64,000 nucleotides of DNA from Devosia aurantiaca. GTDB lineage: Bacteria; Pseudomonadota; Alphaproteobacteria; Rhizobiales; Devosiaceae. Shown here one piece after another: positions 45,776 to 55,073 of this stretch. Below the pieces are notes generated by a model. It did no database searches, was not told the origin of the DNA, and worked only from the letters and a program-made list of their open reading frames with translations. The DNA is taken from NCBI RefSeq assembly GCF_011058215.1, contig NZ_JAALFG010000001.1:1183001-1247000 (forward strand), in the 5' to 3' direction. The position numbers and the translations under genes are program-made. The stretch's first letter is position 1; every line of letters begins with the position of its first letter.

Positions 45776-45839
45776 TCCAATTGCAAAAATTGTCTTTCCG
45801 CCTATAACCAACCCGCTCCCCTGACCGGACTTTCCGACC

Positions 45840-47024
45840 ATGTTCGAAAACCTCACCAAGGCTCCCGGCGACAAGATTTTGGCGCTGATGGGCGAATACG
45901 CGGCCGATAGCCGCTCGACCAAGATCGACCTCGGTGTCGGCGTCTATAAGGACGAACAGGGCGTGACCCCGGTCATGCGATCCGTTCGCAAGGCCGAAGA
46001 GCGCATCCTCTCGAACGAAAAACAAAGACTTACCTCGGCATCGCCGGCAACAAGGGGCTACGGCGCAGCCGTGCTCGATCTCGTCCTGGCCGATAGCATC
46101 GACCGTTCCCGCGTCCGCATTGCCCAGGCCCCCGGCGGCACCGGTTCGCTCTGGGTCCTGATGCAGCTGATCAACCGCGCCCGACCCGGCGCCACGGTTT
46201 ACGTTTCCGACCCGACCTGGGCCAACCACAACCCGATCGCCATCAATTCCGGCCTCAAGGTCGCGACCTACCCCTATTTTGACCCCGAAACGCGCGGCGT
46301 CAAATTCGAGCAAATGCTTGCAGCGCTTGACCGATTGGGCGCGGAGGACGTCGTCCTGCTCCATGGCTGCTGCCATAACCCGACCGGCGCAAATCTCACG
46401 GATGCGCAGTGGGATCAGGTCGCCGAAAGCCTTGTCCGCACCGGTGCACTGCCCTTCATCGACTTGGCCTATCTTGGCTTCGGCGACGGTATCGAGGCCG
46501 ACGCCTATGGCACGCGCAAGATTCTATCCTCGGTTCCCGAAGCTGTGGTAGCTTTCTCGGGCTCCAAGAATTTCGGCCTCTATCGCGAACGCGTCGGCGC
46601 TGCCATTCTCGTCGCGCGCAATGCCGAGCAGGCGGAAACCACCAATTCCCAGCTGCTTAACATCATCCGCGGCGCCTATTCGCAGCCGCCCGATCATGGC
46701 GCCGAAATCATCCGCACCATTCTCGAAGACGCCTCCCTGCGCGCCGAATGGGAGGAAGAACTGGCCGTTATGCGTAACCGCATGATCTCGCTGCGGAAGA
46801 AGCTGGCGGACGCGATCCGCGAGCGCTCCAACTCCACCGATTTCGACTTTGTCGCCGACCACCGCGGCATGTTTTCGCTGCTCGGGCTCACAAACGACGC
46901 CGTCGAACATCTTAAGGCCACCAATGGCGTCTATATGACTGGCGATAGTCGCATCAATGTTGCAGGCATCCCGGAAGATCGCGTCGGCGATCTCGCCGAT
47001 GCATTCCTGGGCGCCGTCCGCTGA
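45840..47024 (+). CDS. Aromatic/aspartate aminotransferase (class I), with two compensating indels
   Basis: PLP enzyme that moves amino groups between aspartate or aromatic amino acids and 2-oxoglutarate; 394 residues. The start [20 protein letters not shown] and the [12 protein letters not shown] segment fit AspC/TyrB. The PLP lysine is in [15 protein letters not shown] near residue 245, and [14 protein letters not shown] is near 178. Residues about 62-72 read [11 protein letters not shown] where the family has [11 protein letters not shown]. Adding one A at 46018-46022 and removing one G at 46054-46057 restores the family sequence exactly, so the open frame hides two errors. Confidence 0.92.
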   Translation: MFENLTKAPGDKILALMGEYAADSRSTKIDLGVGVYKDEQGVTPVMRSVRKAEERILSNEKQRLTSASPATRGYGAAVLDLVLADSIDRSRVRIAQAPGGTGSLWVLMQLINRARPGATVYVSDPTWANHNPIAINSGLKVATYPYFDPETRGVKFEQMLAALDRLGAEDVVLLHGCCHNPTGANLTDAQWDQVAESLVRTGALPFIDLAYLGFGDGIEADAYGTRKILSSVPEAVVAFSGSKNFGLYRERVGAAILVARNAEQAETTNSQLLNIIRGAYSQPPDHGAEIIRTILEDASLRAEWEEELAVMRNRMISLRKKLADAIRERSNSTDFDFVADHRGMFSLLGLTNDAVEHLKATNGVYMTGDSRINVAGIPEDRVGDLADAFLGAVR

Positions 47025-47103
47025 GCCCAAGCTTGCGGCGCTCTGCCACCATGATTACATTCAGGCTAACTGGCCGGAGTGAAACGTCTTTTAGGAGGGA
47101 ACG

Positions 47104-47757
47104 ATGAAGTTCTTTGTCGATACTGCTGATACCGCCGCCATCAAGGAACTTCATGAAGCCGGCCTCGTCGATGGCGTCACCACCAATCCGTCGCTGATCG
47201 CCAAGTCCGGCCGTGACTTTAAGGAAGTCATCAAGGAAATCGCCGGCATCACCCCCGGCCCAGTCTCCGCCGAAGTCGCCAGCCTCGAATATGACGGCAT
47301 GGTCGCCGAAGGCGAACACCTCGCAAAGATCGCCAAGAACGTCGTCATCAAGCTGCCGCTGACGCTCAATGGCCTCAAAGCCACCAAGCATTTTAAGGAT
47401 GCCGGCATCCAGACCAACGTCACCCTCTGCTTCTCGGCCAATCAGGCTTTGCTTGCTGCAAAGGCCGGCGCCACCTACATTTCCCCTTTCATCGGCCGCC
47501 TCGATGACATCAATCTCGATGGCATGGAGCTGATCGAAAACATTCGCACCATCTACGACAACTACCAGTTCGAGACCCAGATCCTGGCCGCCTCGATCCG
47601 CTCCCCCAACCACGTGACCGAAGCCGCTCTCGCCGGCGCCGACGTCGCCACCATCCCGCCCGACGTCATCAAGAAGCTCGTCAACCACCCGCTGACCAAT
47701 TCGGGCATCGACGGCTTCGTCAAGGACTGGGCTGGCACGGGCCAGAGCATTCTCTAG
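47104..47757 (+). CDS. fsa: Fructose-6-phosphate aldolase / small transaldolase
   Basis: A 217-residue TIM-barrel enzyme of the short transaldolase family. Landmarks are [31 protein letters not shown], the Schiff-base Lys in [14 protein letters not shown] near residue 86, [15 protein letters not shown] near 107 and [12 protein letters not shown] near 160. Members act either as fructose-6-phosphate aldolase or as transaldolase; sequence alone does not decide. A good AGGAGG site precedes the ATG. Confidence 0.93.
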   Translation: MKFFVDTADTAAIKELHEAGLVDGVTTNPSLIAKSGRDFKEVIKEIAGITPGPVSAEVASLEYDGMVAEGEHLAKIAKNVVIKLPLTLNGLKATKHFKDAGIQTNVTLCFSANQALLAAKAGATYISPFIGRLDDINLDGMELIENIRTIYDNYQFETQILAASIRSPNHVTEAALAGADVATIPPDVIKKLVNHPLTNSGIDGFVKDWAGTGQSIL

Positions 47758-47782
47758 CACGCAAATATTCCCGCATACGCGA

Positions 47783-47870
47783 TGTCACCCCGGCGCAGGC
47801 CGGGGTCCATCCTGAGATGCATGTGCGGGGATCGTCATCAGGATGGATGCCGGCCTGCGCCGGCATGACA
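47783..47870. repeat. 88-base inverted repeat after the transaldolase gene
   Basis: The arms TGTCACCCCGGCGCAGGCCG and GGTCCATCCTGAG (left), and CAGGATGGATGCC and GGCCTGCGCCGGCATGACA (right) are near reverse complements of about 34 bases around a loop of about 20 bases. This sequence is similar to a dispersed repeat seen in other Alphaproteobacteria. Confidence 0.75.
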
Positions 47871-47902
47871 GCGGAGTTGCGGCACGTTTGTGCCCGACAA
47901 CC

Positions 47903-48958
47903 ATGGCCGACACCGATCTCGCCGCTCAGATCAAAACCGCTCTCGCCCGTGTTGAAATTCCCGGCGGCGGGGACCTTGCGACCTATGCGGGCCTTTCTGA
48001 AATCATCGTCACCCCAGGCGCCATCGCCTTTGCCATAGCTGTCGCCACCGGCATGAAGCCGCCTTCGGCCCCGCTCGCGACGAAGCGCAAAAAGCCGCGC
48101 AAGCCCTCGGCGGCGCTCGCAAGGTAATGGTCTCCATCACCGCCGAAAAAGGCAATGCCCCAAAATTCTCCCATGGCGCACCGGTCCCTGCGGGTAAAAC
48201 CCCGGTCAACGGCGTACGCCGCATCATCGCCGTCGGCTCCGGCAAGGGCGGCGTCGGCAAATCCACCACCGCCGTCAATCTCGCGCTCTCCCTCGCCGCC
48301 GAAGGCCTCAGGGTTGGTCTTCTCGACGCCGACCTCTATGGCCCCTCTGTTCCCAAGCTCCTCGGCCTCGAAGGCAAGCCCGCCATTCGCGACGACGGCA
48401 TCTTTTCCCCGCACCAGGCTTTTGGCATCAAAGCCATTTCCATCGGCTCTATGCTGGTCCCCGGCCAGGCCGTGGTCTGGCGGGGACCCATGGCCACCTC
48501 CGGCCTCCGCCAGCTTCTGCGCGAAACCGCTTGGGGCGAGCTCGACGTCCTCGTCATCGACCTGCCCCCGGGAACCGGCGACATCCATATCGCCCTTTTC
48601 CAGCAGACCGTGGTCGATGGCGTCGTCATCGTCTCGACCCCGCAAGACCTCGCCCTGATCGATGCGCAAAAAGCCATCGACATGCTCCGCCGCATGTCCG
48701 TGCCCGTGCTCGGCCTCGTCGAGAACATGAGCTATTTCATCGCCCCCGACACCGGCAATCGCTACGACATCTTCGGCACCGGCGGCGCCGAAAAAGCCGC
48801 CGCAGACCTCGCCATCCCCTTCCTCGGCCCGGTCCCGCTGGTCATGTCTATCCGCGAAAACTCCGACGCCGGCACCCCCCGTCATCGCCGCCCCCACCGG
48901 CCCCGAAGCTGCCGCCTACCGCGCCATCGCCCAGCGCCTGATCGCCACCTTGGCATAG
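47903..48958 (+). CDS. mrp: Mrp/ApbC (NBP35-like) iron-sulfur carrier ATPase, two frameshifts
   Basis: P-loop ATPase that helps assemble or deliver Fe-S clusters, 351 residues after correction. The N-terminal DUF59-like part starts MADTDLAAQIKTALARVEIP. One C is missing near 48052 (ATGHEAAFGPARDEAQ after repair). The P-loop GSGKGGVGKSTTAVN, LLDADLYGPSVPKLLG and VIDLPPGTGD follow. The C6 run at 48875-48880 has one C too many; removal gives DAGTPVIAAPTGPEAAAY and the stop at 48956-48958. The usual CXXC cluster motif is not visible: the matching segment reads ENMSYFIAPDTG. Confidence 0.9.
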
Positions 48959-49040
48959 ACCCGCTTAAATCGATTGCAACCGCAATCCTGCCGGTGCTAT
49001 CCGCCTTAGACAAGCGGCAAGGCGCCGGTTGGGAGGGGTT

Positions 49041-50356
49041 ATGTTTTCATTCGATCGCAAGGATTTCGGTCCCGAATTCACCTTTGGCGTCGCCACGGCC
49101 GCCTACCAGATCGAGGGCGCTACGCAGAGCCACGGTCGCGGCCAGTCGATCTGGGACACGTTTTCGGCCACCCCGGCAATGTCCACAACGGCGATACCGG
49201 CCTTAACGCCTGCAATCATTACGAACTCTGGCCGCAGGATCTCGACCTTATCCGCGACGGCGGCTTCGATGCCTATCGCTTCTCCTTTGCCTGGCCGCGG
49301 CTCATTCCCGAAGGCACCGGCGCAACCAACCAGGAAGGCATCGATTTTTACGATCGCCTGATCGATGGCATGCTTGAACGCGGCATCAAGCCTTACGCCA
49401 CGCTCTACCACTGGGATCTGCCCTCCGCCCTGCAGGATCGCGGGGGCTGGATGAACCGCGACATTGCCGGCTGGTTCGCCGACTATGCCAGCCTCGTTGC
49501 CGACAAGTTCGGTGATCGCCTCCAGGCCACCGCCACCATTAACGAGCCCTGGTGCGTCGCCTTTCTCAGCCATTATCTCGGCATTCACGCGCCCGGCTAT
49601 CGCGATCTTCGCGCCGCGGCCCGCGCCATGCACCATGTGCTCTTCGCCCATGGCACCGCCATCGATGCCCTGCGTGCCGGCGGCGCCAAGAACCTTGGCA
49701 TCGTGCTCAACCTTGAAAAGTCTGAACCGGCGACCGAGAGTGACGCCGACAAGCAGGCCGCCAATTTCGGTGATGCGCTCTTTAATCGCTGGTATCTCGG
49801 CGGCGTCTTCAAGGGCCAATACCCCGAAGTGCTGACCAAGTGGCTCGAGCCCTATCTGCCCGCCAACTACCAGGCCGATATGGAAACCGTGTCGCGCCCG
49901 CTCGATTGGCTGGGCATCAACTACTATACCCGCGGCCTCTACAAGGCTTCGACCGAGCCCGGCCGTCCGGTTGACCAGGTCAAGGGTCCGCTGGAAAAGA
50001 CCGATATTGGCTGGGAAATCTATCCGCAGGGCCTGCAGGATCTGCTGATCCGGGTCTCTAACGAATACACCAAGATCCCGGTCTACGTGACCGAAAATGG
50101 CATGGCCGAGGTCGAAGGCAATGACGATCCGCGCCGCGTGAAATATTACGACGATCACCTCAGGGCTGTTCTTGCGGCGCGCGCGGCAGGCGCCGATGTG
50201 CGCGGCTATTTCGCCTGGTCGCTGCTGGACAATTACGAATGGGCCGAGGGCTACAACAAGCGCTTCGGCCTCGTTCATGTCGATTACGCCACGCAAAAGC
50301 GCACGCCCAAGGCCAGCTATCGTTCCTTCCAGGGCCTCTTGCACAACACCAAGTAG
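49041..50356 (+). CDS. GH1-family beta-glucosidase, one frameshift
   Basis: Retaining glycosidase of 438 residues that cleaves beta-glucosides or beta-galactosides. The start [20 protein letters not shown] follows GGGAGGGG. One C is missing in the C4 run at 49171-49174; repair gives [20 protein letters not shown]. The acid/base Glu is in TINEPW near residue 168 and the nucleophile Glu in YVTENG near 350, both present. [15 protein letters not shown] and the C-terminal [13 protein letters not shown] fit. No signal peptide, so cytoplasmic. Together with the GH13 enzyme it points to oligosaccharide use. Confidence 0.92.
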
Positions 50357-50454
50357 GCCGCTTGTTCTGATCTCCCCGCGCGGATAGCCTCGTGCCCGAG
50401 CCGTCTCAATTCGGCCCGGGCGCAAAAATGCGCCACAAGGAGGAGAACATAGTC

Positions 50455-51429
50455 ATGAAGCTCGCTTTTGTTGTGCCCGCCTTCATCGCGGGAGCGCTGT
50501 CATTTGCCGCGCCCGCTGCTGCGCAGTCGGATTTTCCGACCCAGCCGATCAACCTGGTCGTGCCCTTCGCTGCCGGCGGCTCGACCGATCTTGTCGGCCG
50601 CATCGTCGCCGAAGCCATGACCGCGCAGCTGGGCCAGAATGTTCTCGTGGTGAACCAGGCCGGTGCCGGCGGCGTCGTTGGCGCTACGGCCGTGACCGAC
50701 GCGGCGCCCGACGGCTATACGATCCTCATGGGTACCATTGCGACCCATGCCCTCAGCGCCTCGCTTTACGCCACGCCGCCCTTTGATCCGAGCGCCGACT
50801 TCGAGCCCATTTCCTTGCTGGTGACGGTGCCCAACGTCCTGCTGGTCAATCCCGAATTTCCGGCCAATTCGGTCGAGGAGCTGATCGCCAAGCTCAAGGC
50901 CGAGCCCGAGCAGCACGCCTATGCCTCGTCCGGCAACGGCACGCCGCTTCATCTTTCCGGCGAGCTCTTCAAGTCTATGACCGGCACCGACATGGTCCAT
51001 GTGCCCTATCAGGGCTCAGGCCCGGCTCTGGTCGATGCGCTCTCCGGCGCCGTGCCGATCATATTCGACAATCTGCCCTCCGCCAGCGAACACATGAAGG
51101 CCGGAACGCTCAAGCCCCTGGCGGTGACAACGCTCGAACGCAGCGCCAGCTTCCCCGATGTGCCGACCATGGATGAAGCTGGGGTGCCGGGCTACGAAAC
51201 CAACACCTGGAACGCCCTCTTCGCTCCCGCCGGCACGCCGCCCGAAGTGATCGCCAAGCTCAATGAAGCCGCCGTCGCTGCCGTCAACGATCCTGCCGTC
51301 AAGGCCCGGCTGGCCGAAGCCGGCGCCGTCGTCGTCGGCTCCAGCGCCGAAGACTTGGCCGCCCATGTTCAAAGCGAAGTCGCCCGCTGGGCTCCGGTCA
51401 TCAAGGAAGCCGGTGTCTCCATCCAATAG
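50455..51429 (+). CDS. Tripartite tricarboxylate transporter-type binding protein (TctC/Bug family)
   Basis: Periplasmic binding protein of 324 residues. The signal peptide MKLAFVVPAFIAGALSFAAP ends at AAAQ, after which FPTQPINLVVPFAAGGSTD is the Bug-family start. MHVPYQGSGPALVDALSG-like and FPDVPTMDEAGVPGYE segments follow. The ATG at 50455 has AAGGAGGAG upstream; an open frame from 50392 is an extension. The membrane partners TctA and TctB are not in the window, so it is an orphan that may serve distant permeases or sensing. Ligand unknown. Confidence 0.9.
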   Translation: MKLAFVVPAFIAGALSFAAPAAAQSDFPTQPINLVVPFAAGGSTDLVGRIVAEAMTAQLGQNVLVVNQAGAGGVVGATAVTDAAPDGYTILMGTIATHALSASLYATPPFDPSADFEPISLLVTVPNVLLVNPEFPANSVEELIAKLKAEPEQHAYASSGNGTPLHLSGELFKSMTGTDMVHVPYQGSGPALVDALSGAVPIIFDNLPSASEHMKAGTLKPLAVTTLERSASFPDVPTMDEAGVPGYETNTWNALFAPAGTPPEVIAKLNEAAVAAVNDPAVKARLAEAGAVVVGSSAEDLAAHVQSEVARWAPVIKEAGVSIQ

Positions 51430-51510
51430 CATCACGGCCGGGTGAAAGCCCGGCCCCTTCGGGAACGGAAGGGGCTCGCGAACATTTAGAGAACAACAAG
51501 GAGTTCTCTC

Positions 51511-51738
51511 ATGTCCACCCCCACGCAAAAGATCGAACCGAGCGAGCATTCCAATCTCGAGAAGGATCCTGACACCTGGACCACCGGCGACGATCCAATG
51601 ACCGACGCCCAGGCCTCCTACCTCAAGACCCTGTCCGAGCAGGCCCACCAGCCCGAACAGTTCGCCGAAGATCTCAGCAAAGCCGAAGCCTCCAAGCGCA
51701 TCGACACTCTCCGCGGCGAAGTGGGCCTCGATAACTAA
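51511..51738 (+). CDS. DUF3072 domain protein
   Basis: A 75-residue acidic, soluble protein of DUF3072. The family core TDAQASYLKTLSEQA and AEDLSKAEASKRIDTLR are visible. An AAGGAG site precedes the ATG by a good distance. Function unknown. It overlaps the convergent ABC ATPase gene by 4 bases. Confidence 0.85.
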   Translation: MSTPTQKIEPSEHSNLEKDPDTWTTGDDPMTDAQASYLKTLSEQAHQPEQFAEDLSKAEASKRIDTLRGEVGLDN

Positions 51739-53279
51739 ACGACATCCGGCAGGCGCGCGGCCATGAGGGCGCGCGTCAGTTCGTGTTGCGGCCGGGCGAA
51801 AAGATCGTTCGGACGTCCTTGTTCGATGATCCTGCCCGCCTCCATCACCAGCACCCGGTCGGCCATCGCAGCGACCATGTCGAGGTCGTGGCTGATGATG
51901 AGGTAGGTAAGGCCGTGCTCTTCTTGCAGCCGCGCAAGCAGGTTGAGCACATCGCCGCGCACGGACACATCGAGCGCCGACACCGGTTCATCCAGCACCA
52001 GCAACCGTGGCTTGGTCACCATGGCACGAGCGATGGCTAGTCGCTGCCGCTGCCCGCCGGAAAATTCGTGCGCATAGCGCGAAAGCATGACCGGGTCGAG
52101 GCCAACGGATGCAATCGCTTCCACGAGGCGACGCTCCCGTTCTTCACGCGTCATTTGGCCCAGCAAGCGAAGCGGTTCGCCGAGCGAAGTGCCCACCGTC
52201 ATGCGGGGGTCGAAGCTGCTGAACGGGTCCTGGAAAACAAGTGAAACGCCCGCTCGCAGCAAAGGCGGAAGGTCTCGACCGTGATAAAGCGTGCCGTCCA
52301 GCCGGAACTGGCCTTCGGTCGCACTGTCGAGGCCGACGATCATGCGCGCCAGCGTGCTCTTGCCGCAGCCGGACGGGCCCACCAGTGCAACGCTTTCGCC
52401 TCGTCCCAGGCTGAAACTCACGCGGTCCACGGCGCGCACTGGTTTTTGGCGCCAAAGCCAGAAGCCGCCATGTCCATAGTCGCGGCTGACCGCATCGACC
52501 GTCAGCAAAGCCTCGCGGGCTTGGGCGCTCCGGGGCCGCCGCTCCATGCGGCTCGCAGCCAGCAAAAGCTGTGTGTACTCGGCCTTCGGGGATTGAAGCA
52601 CCGCGTTAATCGAACCCTGCTCCACGATTTCGCCCGCGCGCATCACGGCGACCTTGGTGCAAAGCGCGGCGACGGCACGAATATCATGGCTGATAAAGAT
52701 CAGCGTCATTCGCCGCCGCTCGCAGATGTCGCCGATCAGGTCGAGCACCTTGCGCTGGGTGATGGCATCGAGCGCCGATGTCGGCTCGTCCGCTATCATC
52801 AGCTCCGGCTGGCTCGCCAATGCCATGGCGATCATGGCCCGCTGCCGCTGCCCGCCGGAAAGCTCATGCGGAAATCTAGCGCCATGAGGCGGCAGCAGTC
52901 CCACTTCCTGCAGGAGGCCGTCAATGTCCGTGGCTATATCGGCGAGGGTGCCCGCTTCGCCGATCTGGTCGCCAATGGTCATCAACGGATTGAGCGCCGT
53001 CATCGGCTCCTGGAACACCATGCCGATGTGCTTGCCACGTAGGCGCGCCATCTCCCGCTCGTTCGACGGCAACGGAGCGCCGTCGAAACGCACTTGTCCC
53101 GAGACCTTCGCGGTCTCAGGCAACAGCCCGGTGATCGCCAAAGCGGTCAGCGACTTGCCCGAACCGCTTTCGCCGATAATCCCGAAGCGATCGCCACGCT
53201 CGATGTTAAGTGAAAGCCCCCGCACCGCCGGCCGGCCGCCGAAGCTGATCGAAAGGTTCTCGATCTCAACCAGCGCCAT
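51735..53279 (-). CDS. Peptide/nickel-type ABC transporter, fused dual ATP-binding protein
   Basis: Energises the oligopeptide/nickel-class importer encoded upstream. The 514-residue protein has two complete ABC domains, equivalent to DppD and DppF in one chain. Domain 1 has GESGSGKS near residue 37, LSGGQRQR near 140 and LMIADEPTSALD near 162. Domain 2 has GPSGCGKS near 305, FSGGQRQR near 420 and LVLDEPVSALD near 440. Its start overlaps the permease gene before it by 14 bases. Confidence 0.93.
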   Translation of the reverse strand: MALVEIENLSISFGGRPAVRGLSLNIERGDRFGIIGESGSGKSLTALAITGLLPETAKVSGQVRFDGAPLPSNEREMARLRGKHIGMVFQEPMTALNPLMTIGDQIGEAGTLADIATDIDGLLQEVGLLPPHGARFPHELSGGQRQRAMIAMALASQPELMIADEPTSALDAITQRKVLDLIGDICERRRMTLIFISHDIRAVAALCTKVAVMRAGEIVEQGSINAVLQSPKAEYTQLLLAASRMERRPRSAQAREALLTVDAVSRDYGHGGFWLWRQKPVRAVDRVSFSLGRGESVALVGPSGCGKSTLARMIVGLDSATEGQFRLDGTLYHGRDLPPLLRAGVSLVFQDPFSSFDPRMTVGTSLGEPLRLLGQMTREERERRLVEAIASVGLDPVMLSRYAHEFSGGQRQRLAIARAMVTKPRLLVLDEPVSALDVSVRGDVLNLLARLQEEHGLTYLIISHDLDMVAAMADRVLVMEAGRIIEQGRPNDLFARPQHELTRALMAARLPDVV

Positions 53280-54105
53280 GGTTCATCCCCTGGCGGCGAA
53301 GGCGCGGATCGATGGCGTCGCGCAAGCCGTCCCCCGCAATGTTGAGCGCTATGACCAGAAAAACGATCGTCAGGCCCGGCAGCACGCTGAGCCAGGGGTG
53401 GATCAGGAACACGCCCTGCACGTCGCGTAGCATCAGGCCAAGGCTTGTTTCCGGCGCCTGGGTGCCGATGCCGACATAGGAGAGCGCAGCCTCCGCCAGA
53501 ATGCCCAGCGACAGCTGAATCGTGCCCTGGACGATGATGAGGCTTGCGATGTTCGGCAACAGGTGGCGCGCCGCGATGGCTGCATTGCCCAGGCCCGCAA
53601 GCCGCGCCGCAGCGACATAATCCTGGGTTGCGATCGCCAGCGCCCCGCCACGCGCAACCCGGGCAAAGACCGGAATGTTGAAGATGCCGATGGCAATGAT
53701 GGCGTTGAGCTCGCCCGGTCCGTGGAGCGTCGCGATCAGGATGGCAACGATCAAGGCGGGAAAAGCAAAAGCCAGGTCCGAAAGGCGCAGCACCAGCCAT
53801 TCAACCCAGCCGCCCCAGGCCACTGCCGCAAGTCCCATCGGCACCCCGACGCCAATACCGATGACGACGCCGGACGCAGCGACCAGCAGGCTGGTCAGGA
53901 TGCCGTGCATCACCATGGACAGGAGGTCCCGCCCCAAATGGTCGGTGCCGAGCCAGTGTTCCGGCCCCAGCGGCTGAAAGCGGTCGGCGACGCTGATCGC
54001 TTGAATGGGGTAGGGGGTCCACCACAGCGAGGTGAGCCCAAGAGCTGCAAAAATGATGATTGCGATCAGCCCGCCGACGAGGCCGGGATTGTGCCGCCAG
54101 CTCAT
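53266..54105 (-). CDS. Peptide/nickel-type ABC permease (DppC-like)
   Basis: Inner-membrane permease of 279 residues with about six helices. GTDHLGRDLLSMVMHG near residue 53 is the DppC hallmark, and ARLAGLGNAAIAARHLLPN near 170 is the EAA loop that touches the ATPase. Its ATG overlaps the DppB-like stop (ATGA). It overlaps the ATPase gene by 14 bases. Confidence 0.93.
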   Translation of the reverse strand: MSWRHNPGLVGGLIAIIIFAALGLTSLWWTPYPIQAISVADRFQPLGPEHWLGTDHLGRDLLSMVMHGILTSLLVAASGVVIGIGVGVPMGLAAVAWGGWVEWLVLRLSDLAFAFPALIVAILIATLHGPGELNAIIAIGIFNIPVFARVARGGALAIATQDYVAAARLAGLGNAAIAARHLLPNIASLIIVQGTIQLSLGILAEAALSYVGIGTQAPETSLGLMLRDVQGVFLIHPWLSVLPGLTIVFLVIALNIAGDGLRDAIDPRLRRQGMNHGAG

Positions 54106-55049
54106 GCGCGCACTCTGAGGCGCGGGTCGACCCAGGCATAGGTCAAGTCGGTGATCAGCATGGTCGCCGTCACCACGACGACCAGCACCATGGTGGCGCC
54201 GCGCACCAGGATCAAATCGCGCTCGGTCACAGCGTTGAAGATCAGACGGCCCAGTCCGGGCAGGAAGAAGACGTTTTCGACAATGATCGTCCCGGCAACG
54301 AGGTAGGCGAACTGCAGGCCAAGGATCGTCAGCACGGGCAGGAGTGCGTTGCGCACCCCGTGCCGCCAGATCGCCTCATCCATGGTCATGCCCTTGGCCC
54401 GCGCCGTGCGGATAAAATCCTGGCCCATGACGTCGACCAGAGCCGTGCGCATCACTCGCGCCAGGATTGACGCTTGCGGAAGCGCCAGCGCCAGGCTGGG
54501 CAGGACGAGGCTGCGCAGCGACCCGATCCAATCCTCATGCCAGGGCACGAAGCCGCCGGTCGGAAGCCAGCGCAGCGTCACGGCAAAAACCAGAGTCAGC
54601 AGCATGCCGAACCAGAAATTGGGCACGGCCACTCCGGTTTGCGCTAGCACCATCAGCGCCGTATCCGCCGGCTTGCCCCGCCGCCGCGCCGCCAGGATGC
54701 CGAGCGGCAAGCCCACGATCATGGAAATCAGCATGGCAAGAATGGTGAGCGGCAAAGTCACCGCGAGCCGTTCGACGATCAGCTGCGCCACCGGCAATCG
54801 CTGCGTGACGGACATGCCGAAGTCGCCCCCGAGCATGCCGCCCAGCCACTGCAAGAACCGCTCCAGGGCAGGCGCATCGAGCCCCATCTGCAGGCGCAGC
54901 GCAGCTACCGCATCGGGGCTGGCATTGATGCCGAGGATGAACCGGGCGGGGTCGCCCGGCAAAAGGTCGAGCAGCAGGAAGATCACCGCTGCCGATGCCA
55001 GAAGCATCAGCACGAAGCCGGCAAAACGGCGCAGGAGAAAGGCTAGCAC
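54102..55049 (-). CDS. Peptide/nickel-type ABC permease (DppB-like)
   Basis: Inner-membrane permease of 315 residues. The start LAFLLRRFAGFVLMLLASAA, the LLPGDPARFILG segment near residue 30, and the loop RTARAKGMTMDEAIWRHGVRN near 205 match DppB. The start is GTG at 55049, with AGGAGG five bases upstream. It follows the binding-protein gene by 24 bases. Confidence 0.93.
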   Translation of the reverse strand: MLAFLLRRFAGFVLMLLASAAVIFLLLDLLPGDPARFILGINASPDAVAALRLQMGLDAPALERFLQWLGGMLGGDFGMSVTQRLPVAQLIVERLAVTLPLTILAMLISMIVGLPLGILAARRRGKPADTALMVLAQTGVAVPNFWFGMLLTLVFAVTLRWLPTGGFVPWHEDWIGSLRSLVLPSLALALPQASILARVMRTALVDVMGQDFIRTARAKGMTMDEAIWRHGVRNALLPVLTILGLQFAYLVAGTIIVENVFFLPGLGRLIFNAVTERDLILVRGATMVLVVVVTATMLITDLTYAWVDPRLRVRA

Positions 55050-55073
55050 GCCTCCCTCCTGCCCGAGCCCATA

